A DNA stretch of 6,860 bases, taken from contig JAHQVR010000294.1 in the NCBI GenBank assembly GCA_019634245.1, positions 1 through 6,860 on the forward strand, read 5' to 3'. Positions 1 to 6,693 of the stretch are shown in pieces. The notes under the pieces were generated by a model, which saw only the letters and a list, made by a program, of their open reading frames with translations, had not been told where the DNA came from and did not search any database. This DNA is from Gammaproteobacteria bacterium. Its GTDB lineage: Bacteria; Pseudomonadota; Gammaproteobacteria; Granulosicoccales; Granulosicoccaceae. How positions within the stretch are numbered: the stretch's first letter is position 1; every line of letters begins with the position of its first letter. The translations under genes and the position numbers were made by a program.

Positions 1-2
1 AA

Positions 3-173
3 ATAATACTGTGCGCCAGTGTGGGTTTAGTCAATACTGCACTGTACGACGAGGACAGGCTTGTTTTCTCTGAAGACAGTGGCGACGAAGTTACTGCTCG
101 CTGGTTCAGTGTGAAAGACTGCAAACGTGGTGATGTGAAGCTTTTTCCTGATGGCCTGATTGATATTTTGTGA
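3..173 (+). CDS. 3' end of a gene, possibly a Nudix hydrolase (partial)
   Basis: The frame is open from the left edge of the window to a TGA at 171-173, giving the last 56 residues of a protein that begins outside the window. The tail contains an acidic stretch (YDEDRLVFSEDSGDE) followed by ARWFSVKDC and then LFPDGLIDIL at the C-terminus. An 'E-x-RWF...' block followed by a short helix is typical of the C-terminal part of Nudix hydrolases (ADP-ribose or NTP pyrophosphatase type). The diagnostic Nudix box (GX5EX7REUXEEXGU) would lie upstream and cannot be seen, so the family is a guess. The stop codon is 3 bases before the next start on the same strand, which suggests one transcript with the following gene. 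I am confident that this is coding sequence and much less so about the function. Confidence 0.5.
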   Translation: MILCASVGLVNTALYDEDRLVFSEDSGDEVTARWFSVKDCKRGDVKLFPDGLIDIL

Positions 174-176
174 GTA

Positions 177-839
177 TTGGATGTGGCGAAGAACAATGCT
201 ATTGAATTCTATTTCGACCCCATCAGCCCCTTTGCTTGGCTAGCGTCCACCCAGCTCGACGGGCTGGTCCAGCACACAGGTGCCAGCGTTGTTGCCAGGC
301 CAGTACTATTCGCTGGATTTCTGAAAGCACTTGGTCATAAAGGGCCAGCGGAAATTCCCGCTAAACGTGATTACACCTTCAGAGACGTACTTCGTCGTGC
401 TTCACGATATGGGCTTACTGTTGAGGGTCCTCCACAACACCCGTTCAATCCTTTGTTGTCTCTGCGTGCAGCCACAGCTATTGAGCAAGATGAGCTGCGA
501 TTAGCCTTTGCTAAAACGGTTATGCATGTAGCCTGGGTCGAGGGCAAAGACATCACTGTGTCAGACACCATAAAGCGTGTTGCCAACGGCATAGGCATCG
601 ATGGTAATGAGCTTGTAGATCAGGCTGGAACTGCAGAAGTCAAACAGAAATTAATTGATAATACCGAGCAGGCTTTGGCCAGAGGATTGTTCGGAGTGCC
701 AAGTTTTATTTATAGAAATGAATTGTTCTGGGGAGACGATCGCATCGAGGATTTGCTGGTTTTCGCTGATGGGCAAAGAATTGATGAGGAGAAGTTAAAC
801 GCGATTCTCGCTCGTGCGTCCGGTGCAGACAGGAAGTAG
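177..839 (+). CDS. 2-hydroxychromene-2-carboxylate isomerase / kappa-class GST-like protein (DsbA-fold)
   Basis: This 220-residue protein has the length and motif order of the HCCA isomerase/kappa glutathione transferase family, a thioredoxin fold with a helical insertion. The N-terminal block is IEFYFDPISPFAWLA (about residues 9-23), where Ser17 sits at the position of the catalytic Ser that activates glutathione in NahD-type enzymes. HPFNPLLSLRA (88-98) matches the conserved PFN element, GVPSF (173-177) carries the cis-proline loop, and FWGDDRIEDL (184-193) is the usual C-terminal signature. The classical reaction is glutathione-dependent isomerisation of 2-hydroxychromene-2-carboxylate in naphthalene degradation. 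No other aromatic-degradation gene is nearby, so the substrate here is unknown and it may be a general glutathione-dependent oxidoreductase or isomerase. The start is uncertain: the TTG at 177 has almost no room for a ribosome binding site, whereas the in-frame GTG at 183 lies 8 bases after a GAG and gives MAKNNAIEFYF. Confidence 0.88.
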   Translation: MDVAKNNAIEFYFDPISPFAWLASTQLDGLVQHTGASVVARPVLFAGFLKALGHKGPAEIPAKRDYTFRDVLRRASRYGLTVEGPPQHPFNPLLSLRAATAIEQDELRLAFAKTVMHVAWVEGKDITVSDTIKRVANGIGIDGNELVDQAGTAEVKQKLIDNTEQALARGLFGVPSFIYRNELFWGDDRIEDLLVFADGQRIDEEKLNAILARASGADRK

Positions 840-845
840 TTCTTT

Positions 846-871
846 AAAAAATGTATTGCCTGAAACGGCAA
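846..871 (-). terminator. possible weak terminator between convergent genes
   Basis: Between the convergent stop codons lies a 5-base-pair inverted repeat, TTGCC (856-860) and GGCAA (867-871), with a 6-base loop. Read on the minus strand the hairpin is followed, after 4 bases, by six T residues (851-846), as expected for an intrinsic terminator of the GGDEF-EAL gene that ends at 883. The stem is short and the T-run is offset, so termination may be inefficient. On the plus strand the downstream sequence is only weakly T-rich. Confidence 0.3.
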
Positions 872-882
872 GCTTTCGTTGA

Positions 883-3219
883 CTATGCAGCGCGGTTCGT
901 CTGGCTGATTTTATCGATGACTGTGGGTAGCTCATCGGCATTCACTGGCTTGGACAATAAATACCCCTGAACGCTGTCGCAGCCTGCATCAGACAACCAA
1001 CCTAGCTCCTCTGGAGTTTCAACGCCTTCGCCCAGAGACTTTATATTCAAGCCTTTGGCGATTTCCAATATGCCTTTGACAACAGCTTGCTTTTTCTCAT
1101 CATGTACGATGCGATCTACGAAGCTGCGATCAATTTTAATGCAACCAATGGGGAGCTGTACCAAATACGAAAGTGAGGCGTAACCGGTACCGAAATCATC
1201 CAGCGCAATACCAAAACCGATATCGCTTAGTTCCTTTGCCAGTTCAGCGGCATGTGTTGGGTGTTTAAGAAACGCTGTTTCAGTCAGCTCTATTTCAAGT
1301 GCACTGGGTTCTACACCCGCATATTCAACGGCTTGACTTAAGCGGGAAATCAGGTTCATTTGTGGAGAAAATTCGACTGCCGATATATTTACTGCCAGGC
1401 TTAATTCAGGGTACCTTTTTTGCCAAATCGCTAAATCTTCCAGCGATTTTTTTAATACCCAATCTGTTAATGAGCTTATCAAACCACAATTTTCTGCAAT
1501 AGGTATAAACACATCAGGTGCGATTTTGCCAAGAGACGGATGCTCCCAGCGCAAGAGAACTTCAGCGCAGTGTGCGTTTAATCCATCTATTGAAAACTGA
1601 GGCTGGTACACAAGCGATAGTTCATCATTTCTAATTGCTTTGGTGAGTTCCTTTTGAAGTAGTACTCGGCCAGATAGCTCATCGGACAGGGTTTGCGTAA
1701 ACACGAAATACTGATTACGGCCAATTTCTTTTGCCTTATACATGGCAATATCAGCGTTTTTTATCAGTTCGTCAATCGTTGTGCCGTGCTCCGGGTATTG
1801 GCAAATGCCGATGCTGACGCCTATTGAAATCTCTTGCGTTCCTACCTTAATTGGTTCGCCAACAGTGTTTATAAGGGTATCGGCCAATTCTTCTATGGTG
1901 GTACTCTCTGGAATCTCTCTAAGCAAAATCATGAACTCATCGCCGCCGATGCGGGCCAGTGTGTCCTTTTCATTGAGGAGCTTGCTTACTCGTTTTGATA
2001 CTTCCAATAGTACTTTGTCTCCAATGAAATGACCCATAGTGTCATTAACATTTTTAAAGAGATCCAGATCAAGGTACATGATGCAGGTACTGTCATTGGA
2101 GTAATACTTGTTAATAGCGACGCTCAATCGCTCGTTAAACTCTTTCCGATTACAGAGTCCGGTTAGAGGGTCAGTTTTTGCCTGCCTTATGGTTTCTTTC
2201 TGTGCAGCGATTCGTTCGATAGTAGAATTCGCCAACCGAGCCAGTGTATTCAGAACGGACAGTGCATCGTCTGGGTGCAGTTGAGTTGCTCTGCTGGTCA
2301 CGTTTAAACAACGCTTCGCTTCACCTTGGCATTGAATTGGAAATGACCAGATGTGGTTGTAACCAGATTCTCCGAGGGAAAGTTGAGCGCGAACGCTTGA
2401 ATTCATCAAGTCTGTTGTATATTTATGTTTATCATGCAACAGACTGTCTTCTAGTCCCGAATCGGTAAGGAGAATTCTTGTGCCTCTTTTGTCTTTTGAA
2501 TTACCAACAAGACCAACAATTCGAACATAGTCTGGGTTTGCATCCAGCTCGCAGAGACTAACTCGTGCCGCGCTCACCAGTTGAGCAGCGCAATTCGCCA
2601 CCAAGGATAGGGCATCATCAACAGACTCCGCTGCTAATAGTTTCTCGCTCAGATTGTTTAGGTATTCCAGATGCTGTGCATATAATCGATGACGTAATAC
2701 CAGATGGTCAGATTTTGCAGCGATTGTGCTTGTTATGGACGCTGCAAGCAGCGCTGAGATTTTTTCGAGTCGAAATTTGTCTTCCTGACGATAGTGGTGG
2801 CTGGTCGAACCGATGTTAATTGTTCCAACGATCTCCAGGCCTGAAATAAGCGGCACAATCAAGACAGATACTATTCCCGCTTGATGCAGTACTTGATTTA
2901 TTTCTCGTTGAAGATTGTCAGTTGGTCGATAGATTATTGGATTCGCAATGTTATCGGCATACTCCTGATACGTTTCGAATGAGGGTAAGTGTTTGCCCGG
3001 TTTGAGATCGAGCTGAACATGTTCTTTGTCGAAGGAGGACTGTATAACAATGCAACTGTCTTCACGCCGATAACGGGTAATGGTTACGTGATCGGCCGGC
3101 AAAATGGTTGGTATAAACTTCGTTATATGGTCATAGATTTCCTCTACGGACCCCATATCGGAAATGGTTTCAATTAACCTTCCGAGTTCGCTGAGTACCG
3201 TGTTTTCCTGAATCCTCAT
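883..3219 (-). CDS. GAF-GAF-GGDEF-EAL cyclic-di-GMP signalling protein
   Basis: This 778-residue protein has no signal peptide or membrane segment, so it should be cytosolic. Two GAF-type sensor regions (about residues 12-165 and 187-340) are followed by a GGDEF domain (about 345-508) and an EAL domain (about 518-775). The cyclase domain keeps TDPLTGLCNR (349-358) and an intact GGDEF at 425-429. The inhibitory RxxD I-site is absent, since residues 416-419 read NEKD. The phosphodiesterase domain keeps the metal and catalytic set: E553 in EVLLR, N611 in NIS, E644 in ELTE, D674/D675 in DDFGTGY, K695 in KID, E731 and E734 in EGVET, and Q751 in QGYL. Known members make or degrade cyclic di-GMP to control motility and biofilm. 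Both active sites look usable here, so it could be bifunctional or GAF-switched, perhaps by a small ligand. The ATG at 3219 fits the start of the GAF fold, but no good ribosome binding site precedes it. The gene appears monocistronic, separated by 200 bases from the gene upstream. Confidence 0.95.
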   Translation of the reverse strand: MRIQENTVLSELGRLIETISDMGSVEEIYDHITKFIPTILPADHVTITRYRREDSCIVIQSSFDKEHVQLDLKPGKHLPSFETYQEYADNIANPIIYRPTDNLQREINQVLHQAGIVSVLIVPLISGLEIVGTINIGSTSHHYRQEDKFRLEKISALLAASITSTIAAKSDHLVLRHRLYAQHLEYLNNLSEKLLAAESVDDALSLVANCAAQLVSAARVSLCELDANPDYVRIVGLVGNSKDKRGTRILLTDSGLEDSLLHDKHKYTTDLMNSSVRAQLSLGESGYNHIWSFPIQCQGEAKRCLNVTSRATQLHPDDALSVLNTLARLANSTIERIAAQKETIRQAKTDPLTGLCNRKEFNERLSVAINKYYSNDSTCIMYLDLDLFKNVNDTMGHFIGDKVLLEVSKRVSKLLNEKDTLARIGGDEFMILLREIPESTTIEELADTLINTVGEPIKVGTQEISIGVSIGICQYPEHGTTIDELIKNADIAMYKAKEIGRNQYFVFTQTLSDELSGRVLLQKELTKAIRNDELSLVYQPQFSIDGLNAHCAEVLLRWEHPSLGKIAPDVFIPIAENCGLISSLTDWVLKKSLEDLAIWQKRYPELSLAVNISAVEFSPQMNLISRLSQAVEYAGVEPSALEIELTETAFLKHPTHAAELAKELSDIGFGIALDDFGTGYASLSYLVQLPIGCIKIDRSFVDRIVHDEKKQAVVKGILEIAKGLNIKSLGEGVETPEELGWLSDAGCDSVQGYLLSKPVNADELPTVIDKISQTNRAA

Positions 3220-3419
3220 TGCAAAACGTGTCCGATCAGGGCGCTCGAATGAACGTACCGATACATTTCAATATGATATGCCAGTGTGTGTCGCAAGCGA
3301 GGTGCCACCAGATCAGACAGTGAAGTATGTAACCGTTAGATACAGGAGAGGTCAGTACAAGGAATTTGGATTGACCACGGTGTAATGTCCAATATCGGCT
3401 TACTTTTATAGTGCGCCGC

Positions 3420-3935
3420 TTAAACGCTTAGAAATGACCCAGCCACCATTGCAAGCGTGATGACTATGCCAATACTACCCATTACTTTATCGCCTTTGGT
3501 GGCCTCACGTGGCGCGCCAAAGCGATTCGCTTCATCAAAGCCTGGTCTTAGAGCGTAATACAAGGTCCAAATCGATCCGATAATCGGGATGATGTTAATC
3601 AGGTAAAACCAGCCACTGTGATTAAGATCGTGCAGTCTCTTTATCGAGGTGTACACCATCATAACAATGGCACCAATGAAAAGAATGAAGGCTGGAATGC
3701 TCGATAGAACCGTCACCGGCATAGACTGTGAGCTGGCACCGAGGAATGCGAAACCACTAGCAAACAGTATTGTCATTGCACACTGAAACATACGCGCGTT
3801 AAAGCGCCAAACTCCCACCCGGCCTTCGAACGAAAATAGTTTGTCTTCCGTTACCTGCGTGTTGATATCGACAAGCTTAGCCTCAGGAGCTTGGTATGGG
3901 GAGCGATCAAAGACATCTGCTGCAGCTGTGCTCAT
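3420..3935 (-). CDS. DUF805 family inner membrane protein
   Basis: This 171-residue protein matches the DUF805 (YhaH-like) family. After a hydrophilic N-terminal region containing SPYQAPEAKLVD (12-23) comes the typical FSFEGRVG entry motif (34-41). Further along are IKRLHDLNHSGWFYL (98-112), the most conserved element of the family, and ALRPGFDEANRFG (128-140). Hydrophobic segments at about 48-67, 76-95, 109-128 and 150-170 suggest four membrane passes, the last being an addition after the usual NRFG end. The molecular function of DUF805 proteins is not established. The extended N-terminus with a 'PYQAP' motif occurs in many proteobacterial relatives. The ATG at 3935 is preceded about 10 bases upstream by a weak GGA, so the start is plausible. 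The gene is divergent from the dehydrogenase at 4061 and has no obvious functional link with it. Confidence 0.88.
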   Translation of the reverse strand: MSTAAADVFDRSPYQAPEAKLVDINTQVTEDKLFSFEGRVGVWRFNARMFQCAMTILFASGFAFLGASSQSMPVTVLSSIPAFILFIGAIVMMVYTSIKRLHDLNHSGWFYLINIIPIIGSIWTLYYALRPGFDEANRFGAPREATKGDKVMGSIGIVITLAMVAGSFLSV

Positions 3936-4060
3936 GATATTTGTTCCATTTTTCTACCCTGTCATCTAACGGCTTTCAGCAGTATCGATTTCAGTTGAAT
4001 TTGGGAAAGCTTGAACTTGACGCATTAAACTGAGTACCATTTCGGCTAATAGTCAGAAAT
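3936..4060. promoter_or_regulatory. divergent intergenic region expected to hold promoters
   Basis: These 125 bases separate the DUF805 gene (-) from the dehydrogenase (+), so promoters for both should lie here. On the plus strand TTGACG at 4017-4022 matches five of six bases of a sigma-70 -35 box, but the best -10-like hexamer downstream (GCTAAT, 4045-4050) is 22 bases away, too far for a standard promoter. On the minus strand the best pair is CTGAAA and TAGAAA, 17 bases apart, and it lies very close to the ATG. I see no convincing operator palindrome. The role rests on gene orientation more than on motifs. Confidence 0.4.
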
Positions 4061-5167
4061 GTGAATTTCATTGGGGTTGCAAAATTGAGCACACGATCGT
4101 ACAACATAGCCGTCGTTCCAGGCGACGGAATAGGCGTTGAAGTAATCCCGCAGGGGCAACGCGCTATCGAAGCTGTTGCTCGTCGGTTTGATTTCTCTGT
4201 TAATTGGAAAACATTCGATTGGTCGTGCCAGCGCTTTGCCGAAACCGGTTCAATGATGCCCGACGACGGGGTCGAACAGATGAAAGCATTCGATGCGATC
4301 TATCTGGGTGCTGTTGGCTACCCGGGTGTTCCCGATCACGTGTCCTTGTGGGGTTTGCTTATTCCGTTGCGAAGGGAACTCGATCAGTTTGCCAATATTA
4401 GACCGGTTCGCCTATTGAAAGGGATTAAGTCACCTCTGGTGGGGCGTGGGCCCGACGATATCGATTTTGTTGTCGTTCGTGAGAACGTGGAGGGCGAGTA
4501 CTCTGAAATTGGTGGACGAATATTTTCCGGCACTGAACGCGAGTTTGTTTCACAGCAATCGGTTTTTACTAAAGCCGGGGTAGACCGTATTCTCGATTAC
4601 GCGTTTAACATCGCTAAAACGCGCAAACGCAAGCATGTGACATCGGCCACCAAATCAAACGGCATTGTCCATACTATGCCTTACTGGGACGAGCGTTTCG
4701 AAGCTGCCAAAGTGCGCCACCCTGAAGTTACCAGCGATCAATTCCATATCGACATACTAACCGCCCATTTCGTGCAGCATCCAGATTGGTTTGATGTGGT
4801 GGTGGGTTCAAACCTGTTCGGCGATATCTTGTCTGACCTTGGCCCGGCAGTGGCGGGTTCAATCGGCATTGCGCCGTCGGCGAACATTAACCCAACCGGT
4901 GAGATGCCATCGATGTTCGAACCTGTGCACGGGTCAGCTCCTGATATTGCGGGTAAAGGCATTGCTAACCCGATTGCGTCAGTCTGGACAGCAGCCATGA
5001 TGCTTGATCATCTCGGAGAGAAAGCAGCCGCTGAATTGCTGGAATCGGCAATGGAAGTGGCCATTGCCGATCCAAGTGCATGCACGCCCGATCTGGGAGG
5101 TAATGCAAGTACCCACGAGTGTGGTGAGGCCATTGTTCGTGCTATTGAACAATCACACAACCTATAA
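4061..5167 (+). CDS. dmlA: tartrate dehydrogenase/decarboxylase or D-malate dehydrogenase (decarboxylating)
   Basis: This 368-residue protein belongs to the isocitrate/isopropylmalate dehydrogenase superfamily and resembles the tartrate/D-malate branch (TtuC, DmlA), which oxidises a 2-hydroxy diacid with NAD and decarboxylates it, D-malate to pyruvate for example. Markers in order are GDGIG (21-25), FDWSCQRF (52-59), MMPDDG (65-70), GAVGYPGVPDHVSLWGLL (83-100), the RPVR strand (114-117), VREN (139-142), EGEYSEIGGR (144-153), TSATKSN (194-200) with the catalytic-type Lys198, and MPYWDE (206-211). Metal-binding Asp candidates are D231 in HIDILTAHFV, and D255 and D259 in GDILSDLGPA. HGSAPDIAGKGIANP (290-304) is the NAD-binding loop. 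The PDHVSLWG and YWDERF blocks favour this branch over LeuB. The GTG at 4061 has no clear ribosome binding site. The in-frame TTG at 4085 follows a GGGG by 8 bases and gives a more typical N-terminus (MSTRSYNIAVVPG), so the true start may be 4085. Exact substrate (D-malate, tartrate or a related acid) cannot be told from sequence. Confidence 0.9.
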   Translation: MNFIGVAKLSTRSYNIAVVPGDGIGVEVIPQGQRAIEAVARRFDFSVNWKTFDWSCQRFAETGSMMPDDGVEQMKAFDAIYLGAVGYPGVPDHVSLWGLLIPLRRELDQFANIRPVRLLKGIKSPLVGRGPDDIDFVVVRENVEGEYSEIGGRIFSGTEREFVSQQSVFTKAGVDRILDYAFNIAKTRKRKHVTSATKSNGIVHTMPYWDERFEAAKVRHPEVTSDQFHIDILTAHFVQHPDWFDVVVGSNLFGDILSDLGPAVAGSIGIAPSANINPTGEMPSMFEPVHGSAPDIAGKGIANPIASVWTAAMMLDHLGEKAAAELLESAMEVAIADPSACTPDLGGNASTHECGEAIVRAIEQSHNL

Positions 5168-5198
5168 AGTCGGTTATAAAGAGGGCTATAAAGACGGT
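5163..5198. repeat. three-copy 12-base tandem repeat across two convergent stop codons
   Basis: Three adjacent 12-base units read TATAAAGTCGGT (5163-5174), TATAAAGAGGGC (5175-5186) and TATAAAGACGGT (5187-5198). Each shares the TATAAAG core, and the last five bases vary slightly. The first unit contains the dehydrogenase stop (TAA, 5165-5167) and the third begins within the stop of the oppositely oriented binding-protein gene (5186-5188). In one plus-strand frame the units encode YKVG-YKEG-YKDG, in a frame offset from the dehydrogenase. There is no hairpin in it, so it is not an intrinsic terminator. It may be a slippage product. Confidence 0.75.
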
Positions 5199-5965
5199 AA
5201 GTCTGGCAAGTCCTGTCCAAACCATGTATTGGAAAGTTCGTTAAGCTGACCGCCCAGTTTCTTGTGCAAGATGAATACGTTTACCCATTGAAGCATATTC
5301 GTTTCGCCAGGTCGAACGCCTATGAAAGCCGGAGACTCTTTAATGATGAATTTCGTTTCCAGGCTTAAATCGGGGTTGTCTTCACCGACTTTCGCTGCAA
5401 CGGTATTTCCAGTAACCAGTACATCGACTTGCCCGGCAACGAAAGCTGATATGGTGGCGGCATTATCACCGAACCGGATTATCTCGACGTCATCTCCTAC
5501 CATTTTACTGAGTTCCAGATCTTCTAACGTGCCGCCAGTCAACCCAACCTTTTTTCCAGCCAGGTCTTTTGCAGAACTTATGTCCATGTCATCGGCAGCA
5601 AATGCGCCTGAAAAGAATGGCGCATACGCTGAGGAAAACCAGATAGATTTGGCTCGTTCCGGATTAGCACCCATTGAAGAGATAACGAGATCCACTTTTT
5701 CAGACGTTAGAAACGGAATTCGCTGTTTTGATGTTACCGGCAAAATCTCCAGCTCAACACCCAGGTCTTCTGCAATTAGCTTGGCAACATCGACATCATA
5801 GCCCTCATGCTCAAGCGATTTTCCCACTGACCCAAAGGGTGGAAAGTTCTCAGGAACGGCAATTGTCATTTTTCCTTCTTTTAGTATATCTGCCAGTTGA
5901 TCCGCGTTTGCAACTGAACCAAGCAATAGCAGGGGAATAATGACAAGTAGTTTGAGTTTTTTCAT
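5186..5965 (-). CDS. periplasmic solute-binding protein, family 3 (amino acid ABC transporter type)
   Basis: The 259-residue product starts with a clear Sec signal peptide: MKKLK, a hydrophobic core and VANA, with likely cleavage after Ala21. The mature part is a family 3 solute-binding protein. It has MTIAVPENFPPFG (33-45), GYDVDVAKLIAEDLGV (55-70), the RIPFLTSEKVDLVISSM segment (82-98), PERAKSIWFSSAY (102-114) with the conserved Arg104 that binds a ligand carboxylate in relatives, and a second lobe with DLAGKKVGLTGGT (134-146). It would capture a small polar solute in the periplasm and deliver it to the permeases encoded just upstream. In the hinge-proximal element VDVLVTGN (180-187), Gly186 replaces the Asp that usually contacts the amino acid alpha-ammonium group, so the ligand may not be a standard amino acid. 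The start ATG lies 2 bases after the permease stop, with AGGAG 7 bases before it. It is the last gene of the operon in this window. Confidence 0.93.
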   Translation of the reverse strand: MKKLKLLVIIPLLLLGSVANADQLADILKEGKMTIAVPENFPPFGSVGKSLEHEGYDVDVAKLIAEDLGVELEILPVTSKQRIPFLTSEKVDLVISSMGANPERAKSIWFSSAYAPFFSGAFAADDMDISSAKDLAGKKVGLTGGTLEDLELSKMVGDDVEIIRFGDNAATISAFVAGQVDVLVTGNTVAAKVGEDNPDLSLETKFIIKESPAFIGVRPGETNMLQWVNVFILHKKLGGQLNELSNTWFGQDLPDLPSL

Positions 5966-5967
5966 AG

Positions 5968-6693
5968 TTATGCTCCTTTTAGCAAAATATTAGATGTGGG
6001 ATTGTTTATCCCATCGTTATTGTTTAAGGACCGTTCAAGGTGCCTTGATAACATCGAAAGTGGAAAGCACAGGCAAAAATAAATTGCAGCAACGATCGGG
6101 TAAACGACAAAGGGTTCTGCGCCCTCGAGTTGAGAATTGGCGATTTTTTTTCCCCATCGCATCAAATCATTGAAATCGATAATGTAGGCAAGCGATGTTC
6201 CTTTAATTATTTGGACCATGAACCCGACTGTCGGCGGTATAGCCACTCTGATTGCCTGTGGGGAAACTACTTTTCGGAAAGTCTGCCAGTAAGTCAGACC
6301 CAAAGCTCTACCTGCCTCCCATTGACCAGCATGTACCGAGTGAATAGCACCACGCCAAACTTCAGCCATGTAGGCGCTTGTAAAAAGACTTAGTGAAACG
6401 ATTGCTGCAAACCAGGGAGAGATATCGACTTTGAAGAACACCGGGATTCCCAGACCCGTGATAAATAGCATCATCAAAAGTGGTACAGCTTGGAAAAACC
6501 AAATATAACCGGTTGATAATTGCCGAATGAATTTGAGTTGTGAAATTCGCATAATGGCGAATACCAACCCTAATAATCCTCCACCTATAAACGCTATAAG
6601 TGAAAGATAAACTGTCCATTGGGTCGCATCTAACAGTACGTAGAGTACGTTGCCGTGAAATTCACCAAAAACTGATTGCAGGGCCTGTTTCAC
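5968..6693 (-). CDS. amino acid-type ABC transporter permease (HisM/GlnP family)
   Basis: This gene encodes one of two integral membrane subunits of a polar amino acid importer, 241 residues from the start chosen here. Hydrophobic segments lie at about 24-48, 62-82, 92-115, 150-172 and 195-216. The cytoplasmic EAA loop, which docks the ATPase, is WEAGRALGLTYWQTFRKVV (125-143), followed by the typical PQAIRVAIPP. QAVPLLMMLF (68-77) and KGTSLAYIID (164-173) are further family motifs. An upstream GTG at 6720 would add nine residues, but I prefer the GTG at 6693. It overlaps the TGA of the preceding permease as GTGA, and an AGGAG sits 7 bases before it, the same spacing as in the following gene. 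Translational coupling with the upstream permease is therefore likely. Gene order (permease, permease, binding protein last) is less usual for this family, where the binding protein often comes first. Confidence 0.92.
   Translation of the reverse strand: MKQALQSVFGEFHGNVLYVLLDATQWTVYLSLIAFIGGGLLGLVFAIMRISQLKFIRQLSTGYIWFFQAVPLLMMLFITGLGIPVFFKVDISPWFAAIVSLSLFTSAYMAEVWRGAIHSVHAGQWEAGRALGLTYWQTFRKVVSPQAIRVAIPPTVGFMVQIIKGTSLAYIIDFNDLMRWGKKIANSQLEGAEPFVVYPIVAAIYFCLCFPLSMLSRHLERSLNNNDGINNPTSNILLKGA
5973..5977 (-). promoter_or_regulatory. ribosome binding site of the solute-binding protein
   Basis: AGGAG on the minus strand, 7 bases before the ATG at 5965, lies inside the last codons of the permease (Lys-Gly-Ala-stop). 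It supports both the start choice and coupled translation of the two genes. Confidence 0.8.

Noticed and set aside
1742..2032. Open frame of 96 codons on the plus strand
   Set aside because: It is antisense to the GGDEF domain, whose residues are conserved on the minus strand, and its product is low-complexity and Ser-rich.
3268..3296. Possible promoter for the GGDEF-EAL gene on the minus strand: TTGCGA and TATTGA, 17 bases apart
   Set aside because: Only four and three of six bases match the sigma-70 consensus, which is within chance for a 200-base gap.
3352..3376. Inverted repeat GGTCA...TGACC in the gap before the GGDEF-EAL gene
   Set aside because: A 5-base stem with a 15-base or longer loop and no T-run is not a convincing terminator or operator.
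4738..4998. Open frame of 86 codons on the minus strand
   Set aside because: It is antisense to the conserved metal- and NAD-binding region of the dehydrogenase and has no family motif.
5168..5185. Expected bidirectional terminator between the dehydrogenase and the binding-protein gene
   Set aside because: The 18 bases contain only repeat units with no self-complementary stem and no T-run.
5322..5801. Long open frame of 159 codons on the plus strand
   Set aside because: It is entirely antisense to the solute-binding protein gene, which has a signal peptide, family motifs and a strong ribosome binding site. The plus-strand product is Ser/Thr/Pro-rich without recognisable motifs.
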